Source of the DNA: Fuerstiella sp041398845 | Lineage (GTDB): Bacteria; Planctomycetota; Planctomycetia; Planctomycetales; Planctomycetaceae | DNA length: 64,000 nt | Direction of reading: 5' to 3' | Assembly (NCBI GenBank): GCA_041398845.1 | Contig: JAWKTZ010000009.1 | Coordinates: 124,001 to 188,000 of the forward strand | Shown: positions 55,071 through 64,000 of the stretch, one piece after another | How the letters are laid out: each line of letters starts with the position of its first letter | How positions within the stretch are numbered: position 1 is the first letter of the stretch | Notes under the pieces: model-generated | Seen by the model: the letters and a program-made list of their open reading frames with translations, nothing else | Database searches by the model: none | What the model was told of the DNA's origin: nothing | Position numbers and translations under genes: made by a program

Positions 55071-55992
55071 ATTCCGGTCGCTTCGCGTGCGGCTGGCCGG
55101 GCTCGGTCGGAACGGACACATACCGCGCCAGAAATTCGGGATCAACAAAGCGTTTCAACACCCAGCACAGGACTTCAACCTGTCGCGGAGTCACGCTGTC
55201 CGATGACCACTCCGTGAGCGATTCACCGGCCGGCACGAAGCCGTCCAGAGTCAAGCGGACATCCCAGCGTTCTCGGACGGCAAACTGATTGACTCGATCC
55301 ATCACACGTTTGGCCCAGACGATTCCGTACAGGTCTCGAAAATCAATCCACAACAGAGTGACGTTGTCGGATCGTTCATCCGCCGCAGCCACAGGAATCT
55401 CCCAGTATCTGCCTGGAAGCAGGGTCACTGAAAATGACAACAGCAGGCAACCGAAAGGGAAAGCCCAGGAGGGAACAACGTCGCTGAATTCGGTCACCGG
55501 AAGTGCAATCAGCAGAACGGCCAGACCGGAGACCGTGGCAGCCAGAGTATTGAGTGTGCCGAAGTAGTTTCCGAACCCCATGACCAGTACCAGCACGAAG
55601 CCCACAATGGTGGGAGTCGGCACCAGCACGACGGCATCGGCTCGCCCCACCAGCAGCTCAGAGATCACCGGCCATTGCAGAACAACAATCATCGGGAGAA
55701 CGACGAACCACGGCCATGCAGAAAACCCCGGCCGACGAGCTCCCAGAATTCCAATCACGGGACTCAGCAACATCACGGCGGCCAGATACTGCAGGGCGGA
55801 TCGCCATGGAAGAGGCAGAACACGTTCGCCCAGTCGCCCGATCACGGCCGCCATGCAGACGATTGCAGCGACCAGTGCCCAGCGGCGGCAGGTATCGGCA
55901 GTGCTGAACGCAGTCCACGAATGCAGCCTGCGAATCTTCCCCGTCAGCCACAGCAGACTGATGGCCGCAGTCACATCAATCGCGTGATTCAT
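55060..55992 (-). CDS. Multi-pass membrane protein, function unknown
   Basis: A 310-aa protein with about seven hydrophobic segments in residues 1-195. Examples are WALVAAIVCMAAVIGRLG, FVVLPMIVVLQWPVISELL, IVGFVLVLVMGFGNYF and AFPFGCLLLSFSVTLLPG. A hydrophilic C-terminal part of about 110 residues follows (TLLWIDFRDLYGIVWAKRVMDRVNQFA). The final SGG-stop is read from a family A remnant. It is on the same strand as the SPFH gene, about 150 bp upstream of it. The family is not recognised. Confidence 0.8.
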   Translation of the reverse strand: MNHAIDVTAAISLLWLTGKIRRLHSWTAFSTADTCRRWALVAAIVCMAAVIGRLGERVLPLPWRSALQYLAAVMLLSPVIGILGARRPGFSAWPWFVVLPMIVVLQWPVISELLVGRADAVVLVPTPTIVGFVLVLVMGFGNYFGTLNTLAATVSGLAVLLIALPVTEFSDVVPSWAFPFGCLLLSFSVTLLPGRYWEIPVAAADERSDNVTLLWIDFRDLYGIVWAKRVMDRVNQFAVRERWDVRLTLDGFVPAGESLTEWSSDSVTPRQVEVLCWVLKRFVDPEFLARYVSVPTEPGQPHAKRPESGG

Positions 55993-56324
55993 GGGGTCTG
56001 GAACTTGAGTCGATTCAGGCCGGGGCGGCGATTTTCGATGAGGTCGATGCCGATTTTCTGCACCATACTGGTTTTTTGCATTTCAACGTATATTCGCAAA
56101 GTGCCGCAACCGATGAATACAACGAAAGTTCGTCATTGCAGGATTGTGACAGATGGCCGGGGGGCTGAACACGCAGTTCGGGCAGCGGCGAACCTTCCAA
56201 CAGGATCTCACAGTACCTCATGAGGACGTACTGTCAACACACCGCGACATGGATGTTGCGGTGATCTGACAGAGTGCCCCGCAATTGTACTCTGTAAAAA
56301 CGTTGACTTCGGGGGGAGTTAAAC
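55993..56324. other. Divergent intergenic region
   Basis: A 332-bp gap between the membrane protein and the lipoprotein gene. It contains the inverted repeat at 56269-56295 just before the lipoprotein's ribosome site (GGGGGGAG). No gene or RNA is supported. Confidence 0.5.
56269..56295 (+). promoter_or_regulatory. Operator-like inverted repeat
   Basis: ACAGAGT and ACTCTGT arms with a 13-base spacer, about 30 bp before the start codon of the lipoprotein gene. The spacing suits a dimeric DNA-binding protein, but no regulator is identified. Confidence 0.4.
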
Positions 56325-57914
56325 ATGTATTGGAATCGTTCCGCTTTCGGCATGCTGTTTTGCTGCGGACTCTGCACGCTGGGACTTGGCTGTGCGGCCG
56401 TGGACGCTCTGGTCAGTTCACCCGCCGGCCATTCGGCTCCGAAAGGAAGTTCCGGACGCATGGCGGCTATCGGCCGAATGTTCGAAAACCAGGGTCACTA
56501 TGAACAGGCTACGGTCATGTACCGCAAAGCGCTGCAGCAGGAACCGGGAAACACGGTGGCTCTGCAGCGACTGGAATACATCGCATCCAGAAACGCCGAT
56601 CGCACATTCGATTCGACAGCAAAGCAGACACAGTCGGCCATTGCGATGGCAGACTCACTGAACGCCAAAGATCGTTCCAGTCAGAAGAACCCGAATACAA
56701 AGCCGTCTCGAAAAGCTGCAGCTGCGGACATTGCCTCCGCCGATGTGTCAAAGACGCTCGATGCGGACCGCGACGCTCTGATGGCCTCGCTGCAGCCGAC
56801 GACGACCGGCAGCCAACGCGAAACAAAAGCGACGTCTTCAAGGCGAACCACCAGCCGATCAAAGGCAGTGCAGAAAACGCAGCCAGCACCGGAACCGCAG
56901 GTTGCTGCTGTTGAAGCGATCGAAGCCGACACCGCTCGCGGTGAAACCGACATCAATGTCGTGACACGTTCGGCACCGGCGTCAAACCTGCGGCCGGCTG
57001 CCACTCTGCAGCCCGCCGCGACTCTGCAGCCGACGGTGGCTGCGGTCGGCAAGCCGCTACCGGTTCCTGTTGCCATTGCTCCTCTGGAAGAATGGCGTCC
57101 CGCCGTGGTTCGAACACCGGCTGCATCCGTTGTCTCAAACAGTGACGACAGCGGTCGTGCGAGCTTCGACAGCGACATTCGTGTTGTCAATACCGGCTGG
57201 TCGCTCGACGATGTCTCCAACGACGGAGCGGCCGATGTGACGACGACATTTTCCGAGCCGCCTGGACGTCGCAGTGTGTCCCGAGTGTCCTATTCCGGAA
57301 CCGACAATTCAACCGCCGCGTTGCCGACTCTGAGCACCGAAGGAGCGTGGAAGTCATCCGGGCGTCTGGTCACTCTGGACGAACTTCTGCAGTGGACGGA
57401 TTCGCCGATTGCCAATCGTGACAACCTCCTGTTCGCTCTGGCCAGTGGCTCAGACGACGGAGTCAAAGCGCTGGCCGCAGCAATGCTGGCCGAATGCCCG
57501 GTGAATGATCATGAAGTCGACGCAGCTCTGGAGAACGCCTGTGCGGATGGTTCCGACCTTGTCCGCCTGTCCGTTCGTGACGTACTGATTCAGCGAGGTC
57601 GAATTACAGAAGCGGGTGTCCGCGATCTGCTGCAACTGCTGACCGGCAGCAACACCGACATTCGAGCTCAGGCTGCCGCCAGCCTGCGAAACTGCGCGGG
57701 ATCTCAGTTCAGTCGCCAGTGTGTGTCCGGGCTGGGAGCTTTGCTCACGGACCGCAATCCCGAAGTCGTGGCCATTGCCGCCAACACTCTGGGTGACTTC
57801 GGAGCCGACGCCTCGGAATACCGGGACAAGCTGGTTCAACTGCTGGCCACAACAGACAACGAACTGGTGCTGGACGCGGTGAATACGGCGGTCAATCGAG
57901 TCCCGGCCAGATAG
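56325..57914 (+). CDS. Lipoprotein with TPR-like and HEAT-like repeats
   Basis: A 529-aa lipoprotein: MYWNRSAFGMLFCCGLCTLGLGCAAVD has a lipobox LGLGC. A TPR-like hairpin follows (IGRMFENQGHYEQATVMYRKALQQEPGNTVALQRLEYI, about residues 47-85). A long Thr/Ala/Pro-rich disordered part runs to about 330 and includes a short tandem repeat (AATLQP twice). C-terminal HEAT-like repeats occupy about 365-525. A GGGGGGAG site precedes the ATG. It leads a three-gene plus-strand envelope group with another lipoprotein and a polysaccharide export protein. Confidence 0.82.
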   Translation: MYWNRSAFGMLFCCGLCTLGLGCAAVDALVSSPAGHSAPKGSSGRMAAIGRMFENQGHYEQATVMYRKALQQEPGNTVALQRLEYIASRNADRTFDSTAKQTQSAIAMADSLNAKDRSSQKNPNTKPSRKAAAADIASADVSKTLDADRDALMASLQPTTTGSQRETKATSSRRTTSRSKAVQKTQPAPEPQVAAVEAIEADTARGETDINVVTRSAPASNLRPAATLQPAATLQPTVAAVGKPLPVPVAIAPLEEWRPAVVRTPAASVVSNSDDSGRASFDSDIRVVNTGWSLDDVSNDGAADVTTTFSEPPGRRSVSRVSYSGTDNSTAALPTLSTEGAWKSSGRLVTLDELLQWTDSPIANRDNLLFALASGSDDGVKALAAAMLAECPVNDHEVDAALENACADGSDLVRLSVRDVLIQRGRITEAGVRDLLQLLTGSNTDIRAQAAASLRNCAGSQFSRQCVSGLGALLTDRNPEVVAIAANTLGDFGADASEYRDKLVQLLATTDNELVLDAVNTAVNRVPAR

Positions 57915-58004
57915 TGTTGCATCAACGGAATGACGGCGGGCCATCAGTCAAAGTTACAACGATCGAAGTAAGCAGGCAGGATGTCTGTGTCGGGAGTCAG
58001 AAAT

Positions 58005-58646
58005 ATGAAACGCTTCACCATGAGTCTGCTGTTGCTGGGCGTCTTTGCCGGTCTCAACGGCTGTGCCTCCATGATGGACGGCATGATTAGCTGTGAGATG
58101 GGGATTCGCAACAGCGTTCTGGCTCATAAAGCCTGGGGGCACTGGTCGTGGTGCTACGACGAACTGGATTATCCGTATCACTTCGGGAAAGGGTTTCGAG
58201 CCGGCTACAGAAATATTCTGGATGGCGGAAACGGATGCCAGCCAACTCTGCCGCCGCAGTGTTACTGGAAGCCGCATTATCAGACACCCGAAGGTCACTG
58301 CATGACTCATGCATGGTTCGATGGTTTCTCTCACGGAGCCCTCGCCGCCAAACAGGATGGTTACGGCTACCTGGGTGAAATTCCGATCTCACCGACAGCT
58401 CAGGCCAATTTCGAACGAGCCAGACAACGACGGACAAATGATCCGGCGTATCCGCATGGTGCTTATGGCGACGGGACGATGCTGGCCCCTTCCGGTGATT
58501 CCTTTGGGGCGCCGGAAGTTATTCTTCCCGCACCGACGGGGGAAATCCGGCCGGTGCAGGAACCGGTCGAACCGTCAATCCCGGGACTGTCAACGCCGCA
58601 GGCAGTACCGCCCGCGAGGTCGGTTCCCATGCGTCCGTATGAGTAA
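58005..58646 (+). CDS. Small lipoprotein, function unknown
   Basis: A protein of about 213 aa from the ATG at 58005 (MKRFTMSLLLLGVFAGLNGCASM), with lipobox LNGC. The middle is rich in Trp, Tyr, His and Cys (KAWGHWSWCYDELDYPYHFGKGFRAGYRNI; CYWKPHYQTPEGHCMTHAWFDGFSHGALA). This matches a planctomycete-type secreted family I cannot name further. The tail is Pro-rich. It lies between the repeat lipoprotein and the export protein, probably in the same operon. Confidence 0.78.
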   Translation: MKRFTMSLLLLGVFAGLNGCASMMDGMISCEMGIRNSVLAHKAWGHWSWCYDELDYPYHFGKGFRAGYRNILDGGNGCQPTLPPQCYWKPHYQTPEGHCMTHAWFDGFSHGALAAKQDGYGYLGEIPISPTAQANFERARQRRTNDPAYPHGAYGDGTMLAPSGDSFGAPEVILPAPTGEIRPVQEPVEPSIPGLSTPQAVPPARSVPMRPYE

Positions 58647-58803
58647 TGGAAATCGATGGCAACCTGCTGCACGAATTGTTCAGCATCACGCGATTGGTTC
58701 AACATCACACAGTCTGACACGAACCGATGAAATTCCGACGCACAGCCAGTGCTGTGTTCCGGTGACGAGACATCTTGACAAGGCTAAGGATTGAGGAAAT
58801 CTC

Positions 58804-60156
58804 ATGACAGGCAATTCATTCATGACCATTGTGAACACCTCGAATGCCGTCGCGTCGCGTCTGGTGACTCAGAATCGAGCCTTCTGTCTGCTGGCACTGT
58901 TGACTGTCATGACCGCAACCGGTTGTACTTCGTTCCTCGGCAGCTATCAGGTCACCGGGGTACCAGTGTCGCGAATTCCGCGAAGCCTGCTGAACGAAGA
59001 TCGTAAGGACGACTACGAAAACATTTCGTTGTTGCGATTGCGGCAGGACAACCCTGAGTTCTATGCACTCGGGCCCGGCGACGTTCTGGGTTTCTATGCC
59101 AAGAATCTGTTTGGCGGAGAAAATGAACTGCCTCCCGTACACTACTCGGAGAACACTAACCTGCCCCCCGCAATCGGTGTTCCGGTTCCGGTTAGGGAGG
59201 ATGGAACTCTGGCGCTACCGTATCTGGAACCAATCAACGTCGAAGGGATGTCGATCGTCGAGGCCGCTGAAGCCATCCGCAAAGCGTATACAGAGGAGGG
59301 GGAAGAGCCCATTCTGAAAGACGACACCCAAGTTAGTCTCACGATGATAAGCCGTCGTACTGTCCGAGTTCAAGTGATTCGTGAAGAGTCGGGTGGCGTG
59401 GCAGATGTAACAAAGCGCGGTACGGGCAGAGTGATTGACCTTCCGGCCTATGAGAACGACGTACTCCATGCGTTAAGTGAAACTGGCGGACTGCCGGGCC
59501 TCGATGCGAAGAATGAAATCCTAATCTATCGTGGTCTGTTTGAAGATGGCCTGAACTATGACAATCTATTGCAGCATGCACGAACGAATCAGTGCAATTG
59601 TGAAGATCAGTGTTTCTGCGATGAATCGCCTTTGCCAGATCCCCCACATGTCACCCGTATTCCGTTGAGATATAACCCACTGAATCCTCCAACGTTTAGT
59701 GAAGAAGATATTCTGCTGAACGATAATGACATTGTGATCATCCGGAGTCGCGATCGGGAAACTTTCTTTACGGCAGGATTGCTGGGCGGCGGCGAGCATC
59801 TTTTGCCACGTGACAGAGACCTCGACGTGATTGGGGCGATCGCCCTCTCGGGCGGTCCGCTCGGCAACAGCGGCACCGGTGTTAGCGCGATAGGCGGTCG
59901 CGGTATAGGCGGTGGTGGACGTGGTGGCCAGGCGTGTCAGCCATCCGAGGTGATACTCATCAGAGAACTGCCATGCGGCAATCAAATCACCATGAAGATC
60001 AACCTGAACCGAGCACTCCAGAATCCAACGGAACGTGTGCTGATTCAGCCCGGCGACGTCGTCATGCTGAGGTACACGCTGACTGAAGAACTCATCAACA
60101 CCGCGTTGAGCCTGTTCTCTGTCAACTATCTGCTCGGAAGCGGAACCGGACGATAG
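58804..60156 (+). CDS. Polysaccharide export lipoprotein, Wza-like (Poly_export/SLBB)
   Basis: A 450-aa lipoprotein with lipobox ATGC (LLALLTVMTATGCTSF). The Poly_export domain shows YALGPGDVLGFYAKNLFGGE, REDGTLALPYLEPINVEGMSIVEAAEAIRKAYTEEG and VSLTMISRRTVRVQVIREESGG. An SLBB-type beta-grasp follows (DLPAYENDVLHALSETGGLPGLDAKNEILIYRG). The end (GDVVMLRYTLTEELINTALS..LLGSGTGR) is typical. It should form an outer-membrane or envelope channel for exported polysaccharide. A Gly-rich loop with ATA codons near residue 365 looks compositionally different from its neighbours. Confidence 0.9.
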   Translation: MTGNSFMTIVNTSNAVASRLVTQNRAFCLLALLTVMTATGCTSFLGSYQVTGVPVSRIPRSLLNEDRKDDYENISLLRLRQDNPEFYALGPGDVLGFYAKNLFGGENELPPVHYSENTNLPPAIGVPVPVREDGTLALPYLEPINVEGMSIVEAAEAIRKAYTEEGEEPILKDDTQVSLTMISRRTVRVQVIREESGGVADVTKRGTGRVIDLPAYENDVLHALSETGGLPGLDAKNEILIYRGLFEDGLNYDNLLQHARTNQCNCEDQCFCDESPLPDPPHVTRIPLRYNPLNPPTFSEEDILLNDNDIVIIRSRDRETFFTAGLLGGGEHLLPRDRDLDVIGAIALSGGPLGNSGTGVSAIGGRGIGGGGRGGQACQPSEVILIRELPCGNQITMKINLNRALQNPTERVLIQPGDVVMLRYTLTEELINTALSLFSVNYLLGSGTGR

Positions 60157-60193
60157 CCCGTCCCGCATCCGAACTGACGGAAATCTCATGACT

Positions 60194-61393
60194 CTATGAT
60201 CGAGCCTCCGCGTACTTCATCGGCAGCCAGGCAGCATTGTCCCGGCTGCTGGCCACGCACTGCTGAATGAAGTACATGCCTTCGGCTCCGTCGTACACAT
60301 TCGGATAGATCGTGTCTTTGGTCTCAAACGGTTTACGTTCTGCCCTGGAAATCATGGCGTCGTAAGCAAAGCGGTACACGTTGGCGAAGGCTTCGAAAAA
60401 TGCTTCCGGATGTCCCGATGGCAGGCGACATGCGGCTGCTCCCATCGAATTCATGAACGGAGCATTGGGATCTCGAGTATACATCTGATGCGGCGAACCG
60501 TTTCTGCGAACGATCATCACGTTCGGTTCTTCCTGCCGCCACTGCAGCGCACCTTTGGTTCCATCCACTTCGATGAAGAGGTCGTTTTCACGGCCATGAG
60601 AAATCTGGCTGGCGGTCACGGTCCCCAATGCTCCGTTTTCGTAGCGGATCACGGCATGGCCGTAGTCGTCCAGTTGACGGCCTTCCGCATAGATCTTCAG
60701 GTGGCAACTGATTTCCGCCGGAATCAGGCCCGTCATGTATCGTCCCAGATTGTAAGCGTGTGTTCCGATATCGCCGAATGCTCCTGCCGCTCCAGACTTT
60801 GACGGGTCCGTTCGCCATGCCGCCTGCTTTTGATCCTCAGCTTCCAGACGGGTTCTGAGCCATCCCTGAATGTAGTTCGAACGAATTGCCTGGATCTCAC
60901 CAAGTTCACCGTTCAGTATCATTTCGCGAGCCTGACGGACCAGCGGGTATCCGGTGTAGTTGTGCGAGACGGCAAAGACAACTCCACTGGTTTCAACAGC
61001 CTTGACCAGGGCTTCGGCCTGAGACATATCAAACGTCATTGGCTTGTCACAGATGACGTTGAAACCTGCTTCCACGGCCGCTTTGGCGATTTCGAAATGC
61101 GTGTGGTTCGGAGTCGCCACGCTCACAAAGTCGACTCGCTGATCCGCCGGCAGTTTCTGTTCTCCCGCGATCAGGTCCTGAATCGACGTGTACGCGCGAT
61201 CGGCGGGAATGTCATACGCCGGAGCCGACGCTTTGGCTCGTTCCGCATTGGAGGACAGGGCTCCGGCCACCAGAGCCGCCCGATTATCCAGCACTGCGGC
61301 GGTCGCGTGAACTCGACCGATAAACGACCCCTGTCCGCCTCCGACAAGCGCCATTCTGAGTTTGCGATTCAAAGATCCGTTCGTCGTTTCCAT
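60194..61393 (-). CDS. Gfo/Idh/MocA family oxidoreductase
   Basis: A 399-aa NAD(P)-dependent sugar/inositol-type dehydrogenase. The Rossmann start is MALVGGGQGSFIGRVHATAAV. The family motif CDKPMTFDMSQAEALV holds the catalytic Lys (about residue 113). The C-terminal domain has FGDIGTHAYNLGRYMTG with the conserved Asp/His. No signal peptide is seen, so it is cytoplasmic. It is convergent with the export gene. Planctomycetes carry many paralogues, so the substrate cannot be named. Confidence 0.94.
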   Translation of the reverse strand: METTNGSLNRKLRMALVGGGQGSFIGRVHATAAVLDNRAALVAGALSSNAERAKASAPAYDIPADRAYTSIQDLIAGEQKLPADQRVDFVSVATPNHTHFEIAKAAVEAGFNVICDKPMTFDMSQAEALVKAVETSGVVFAVSHNYTGYPLVRQAREMILNGELGEIQAIRSNYIQGWLRTRLEAEDQKQAAWRTDPSKSGAAGAFGDIGTHAYNLGRYMTGLIPAEISCHLKIYAEGRQLDDYGHAVIRYENGALGTVTASQISHGRENDLFIEVDGTKGALQWRQEEPNVMIVRRNGSPHQMYTRDPNAPFMNSMGAAACRLPSGHPEAFFEAFANVYRFAYDAMISRAERKPFETKDTIYPNVYDGAEGMYFIQQCVASSRDNAAWLPMKYAEARS

Positions 61394-61955
61394 GGTTCAA
61401 ACACTGCTTCTGATTCTGGAGGATGAGGAAAATCCGGCGGTCGCCCGTCACTGACGCGAGAAGAATAATCAGCCTCCCGTACGCACGCAACTGCGTGCCG
61501 AAAAGCCCCGGCAGCGGCAGCCACGATCCCGATGCACCCGACGTTGGCATCAATCCTGGTGAACTCCCGCTTGACGGCAGTATCCACGGCCCGAGCATCG
61601 CATCTGATCCCGGTGCCGGATCCAACACCGGCAGGCGAAACGGCTATGGCCTTCGCCACCAGACAACAAGGCCGACCAGGAGAATGGCCCATTCGCCCGC
61701 TGAAAGTTTCATTGTCTGTCATGAGACGCTGCTGAGTTCGCTGTTTACACGGAAGCGACAACGCCGTCGCTGGCAAAGCTTCCGTGGACACACTGGGCCA
61801 AATTCTTAAGTAGTAGCTGATCATGAGGATAGGGGAATGTTTCAGGCACGCTTCTACGAATGTGGAAAAAAGTCTGATCTTGCCTTTGCCAAATCTGCGG
61901 GAAATCGGTATTTTCTGTACGCCTGTCCAGTCTAGTCCAGTACCTTTTCCCTTCG
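61394..61955. other. Divergent intergenic region
   Basis: A 562-bp gap between the oxidoreductase and kinase genes. Open frames on both strands lack coding character. A short direct repeat (GTCCAGTCTAGTCCAG) lies near 61925. No repeat family or RNA was recognised. Confidence 0.5.
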
Positions 61956-64000
61956 ATGCTTCAGGAAGCGGCTCCGGTGACTGATTCTCTGACGCCAATT
62001 CGCGGGTTTCATGAGCCAGATGCTGCTCATGGTGAGGCTCGCAGACTGGTTGAGCGTTTTCTACACCTTCCGGACACAGAGAGATTTTCTGCTCGCCAGT
62101 TTCTTGAAGACCATCCCGAACTGCGGGATTTTCCGAGCTGTGTGCTCGATCTGGCATATGAAGAATATTGCCGCTGCCGTGAGTCCGGTCGTGATATGCG
62201 AGCGACTGAGTTTGCTCGACAGTTTCCTGAGGTGCAGCAGTCGCTGATTCGGGTCTTCGAATTCGACCAGATCATGCATCAGCATCCTTCGCTGATGGAC
62301 GGTGTTCTGGACGAACACTGGCCGTCTGTGGGACAGACGTTCGGTGAATTTGTTCTTCTGGAGCAGATTGGCCGAGGTGCCATGTCGCGTGTCTTCCTTG
62401 CTCGACAGCCGTGTCTGGGGGGACGGCTGGTCGTGGTCAAGGTCTGTGTGCGAGGCGAACGCGAAGCCGATCTGCTGGGTCAACTGGACCATCGCAGCAT
62501 AGCTCCGGTGCATTCCATTCACACCGATCCCACGACGGGACTGGCGTCGCTGTGCATGCCGTATCTGACTCGCGCGACTCTGCACCACCTTGCCGAAAGT
62601 TTGTTCGGAACACGTTGTGAGACGGAATCGCGTCGCCGACTGACGGCCGCTGACCTCAGTCGATTGGTGCAGAAAGTCAACCAATCGGGTTTGATTGACT
62701 CCGAACAGGCGAAGCATAAGAGGACAGCGCACGAGACGACCAAAGAGGACGTCGCCAGTCAGCAGGACGTCAATCAGAATGCGCTACTGGCGATGCTGCC
62801 TCATCCACAGGTGTCTTCATCGCAGTTGTCAGGTCTTCATCCATCAGACAGCTTTGCCACTGTTATCCTCCGCTGGGGAATTCAGTTGGCTCAGGGTCTG
62901 CAGCATGCTCATGATCGCAACATCCTGCACTGCGATGTCAAGCCGGGCAACGTGTTGCTGATGCCGGACCTGTCGGTGCGACTGCTGGACTTTAATCTGG
63001 CGTGGGTGACCAACGACGCCTTGAAACTCGAAGGCGGCACGTTGCCCTACATGGCGTCCGAACAGTTGCTGGCACTGCGTCATTCTGTGAGCCGGTCTGC
63101 TGATGGTTCCTCAGATAGCAACGATTCACTGTTATCCGAACGCGTTTCCGAACGGACAGACGTGTTTGGGCTGTGCGCGACTTTGTGGCACGTCGTGACG
63201 ATGGAGCCGCCGTTCGGAGTGACGATTGACGAAACGTCACGCTCATCGGCGGCCATGGCGATGCTGGAACGCCATCAGAAGGGATTGTCTGCGGAATCGA
63301 TTTCAATTGTTGCTCAGATTCTTCCGTCGGATGCCGTCGAACTCCTGGTGTCGGGACTGGATGTGGACCCGCTGCGTCGGCCGGCATCGGCGGCGGAACT
63401 TGCCACACGCCTGAGCGAACTGCTGACCGAACATCCGCCCGAAAGTTCACCAGCGGTTCCCAGTTCTCCCCGCCCCGTCTCCATATTTTCCGGCATGGCT
63501 GTTGTAGCCATGATGATTTGTCTGGCCTGCCTGATGTGGCCATTCACTTCCGCCCCGCCGCCGGAACGCACGGCCGAGACGGCTCGGCCGGCCGGTTCAC
63601 CGAACTCACTCATTTCCCCTCCGGTTGATACAGCCCGCTCCAACACGAGCTTGATTCACCAGGCGCGAGTGTCTCTTCAGGATCACCGCTTTCAGGACGC
63701 TCGGGAGGCGCTGTCGTCACTGAGTGCGCCAACGCCCGAGAGCGACTTCCTGGATCTGTATGCCCGTACGTGTCTGTTGCCAACGGCGATCTCTGAACCT
63801 CCGGTGGCGTATTTTCAGTTGATTCAGCGTCTGGAGGATGCGGACACCCAGGCCGGTGGGTCAGAGGTTGAACACCTGCGGCAGTCAGTCCGCGAACGAA
63901 GGCAACCCTGGCTGGACATCGTCGATGATTGGCGGACATTCACCGAAACGGATAACTATCGTGCTCTGGCATGGTGGAATCTGACATGGATTCATCTGGA
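61956..64000 (+). CDS. Transmembrane Ser/Thr protein kinase (Hanks type), runs off window
   Basis: About 680 residues of a kinase starting MLQEAAPVTDSLTPIRGFHEPDA. An N-terminal ~130-residue helical part precedes the kinase domain. The glycine loop is IGRGAMSRVFLA (about 138) and the Lys is in VVVKV (about 161). The catalytic loop reads HCDVKPGN (about 325; Cys replaces the usual Arg of HRD). The metal-binding motif is DFN instead of DFG (about 344). LPYMASEQL follows. A ~100-residue insert lies between the hinge and the catalytic loop. One membrane helix (GMAVVAMMICLACLMWPF) is near residue 515. The outer part is TPR-like (HQARVSLQDHRFQDAREALSSL). The C-terminus is beyond the window. Confidence 0.9.
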   Translation, partial: MLQEAAPVTDSLTPIRGFHEPDAAHGEARRLVERFLHLPDTERFSARQFLEDHPELRDFPSCVLDLAYEEYCRCRESGRDMRATEFARQFPEVQQSLIRVFEFDQIMHQHPSLMDGVLDEHWPSVGQTFGEFVLLEQIGRGAMSRVFLARQPCLGGRLVVVKVCVRGEREADLLGQLDHRSIAPVHSIHTDPTTGLASLCMPYLTRATLHHLAESLFGTRCETESRRRLTAADLSRLVQKVNQSGLIDSEQAKHKRTAHETTKEDVASQQDVNQNALLAMLPHPQVSSSQLSGLHPSDSFATVILRWGIQLAQGLQHAHDRNILHCDVKPGNVLLMPDLSVRLLDFNLAWVTNDALKLEGGTLPYMASEQLLALRHSVSRSADGSSDSNDSLLSERVSERTDVFGLCATLWHVVTMEPPFGVTIDETSRSSAAMAMLERHQKGLSAESISIVAQILPSDAVELLVSGLDVDPLRRPASAAELATRLSELLTEHPPESSPAVPSSPRPVSIFSGMAVVAMMICLACLMWPFTSAPPPERTAETARPAGSPNSLISPPVDTARSNTSLIHQARVSLQDHRFQDAREALSSLSAPTPESDFLDLYARTCLLPTAISEPPVAYFQLIQRLEDADTQAGGSEVEHLRQSVRERRQPWLDIVDDWRTFTETDNYRALAWWNLTWIHL

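Noticed and set aside
61369..62157. 262-aa minus-strand frame
   Set aside because: It overlaps the start of the kinase and the oxidoreductase gene, and has low-quality composition without domains.

Overview
The window looks like chromosome from a Planctomycetes bacterium (class Planctomycetia). This rests on gene families typical of that phylum: three secreted PVC-type dehydrogenase/HEAT/cytochrome c proteins, two DUF1549-DUF1553 proteins with CxxCH haem motifs, a DUF1501 protein, a formylglycine-type sulfatase, an ECF-like sigma factor of the Rhodopirellula type, and a transmembrane Ser/Thr kinase with a DFN motif. The species cannot be named from sequence alone. No rRNA, tRNA, prophage, transposase or CRISPR was found. 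Two genes run off the edges: a sialate O-acetylesterase on the left and the kinase on the right.

Layout. 1-13.6 kb: sialate esterase, dehydrogenase/cytochrome protein 1, a HEMGHxxGxxH metallopeptidase-like protein, a beta-CASP RNase-like hydrolase, a DUF1549/1553 plus DUF1501 pair, and a sigma factor overlapping a fused anti-sigma-like/DUF1549/DUF1553 membrane protein. 13.6-27.6 kb: GNAT, sulfatase, dehydrogenase/cytochrome protein 2, CorA, a calcineurin-like phosphoesterase, a tandem GNAT, and dehydrogenase/cytochrome protein 3. 27.9-32.3 kb: housekeeping genes (5-formyl-THF cyclo-ligase, a zinc-ribbon protein, a cold-shock protein, a SlyD-like FKBP, RNase III, and the SRP RNA gene with its terminator). 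32.8-44.2 kb: two translationally coupled genes for very large secreted/membrane proteins (1160 and about 2645 aa), which appear to be three related modules, the second protein being a fusion of two. 44.5-56 kb: mostly minus-strand genes: methyltransferase, alpha-E and circularly permuted ATP-grasp pair, an SDR/thioester-reductase-like protein with a small CxxC protein, and an SPFH-GYF2 plus double zinc-ribbon membrane module. 56.3-60.2 kb: two lipoproteins and a Wza-like polysaccharide export lipoprotein. 60.2-64 kb: Gfo/Idh/MocA oxidoreductase and the kinase.

Four families of palindromic or tandem repeats punctuate the intergenic regions. Family A is a ~100-bp near-perfect inverted repeat with seven full copies and two remnants. 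Family B is a nested inverted repeat beginning GTTTAACCCGACC. Family C is a modular palindromic repeat present as three 184-bp units and, elsewhere, two 138-bp units. Family D is a 22-bp perfect hairpin. Several genes end inside these repeats, so the repeat supplies the stop codon. The repeats, the giant modular proteins, and the sigma/anti-sigma-DUF1549 fusion are the most unusual content.
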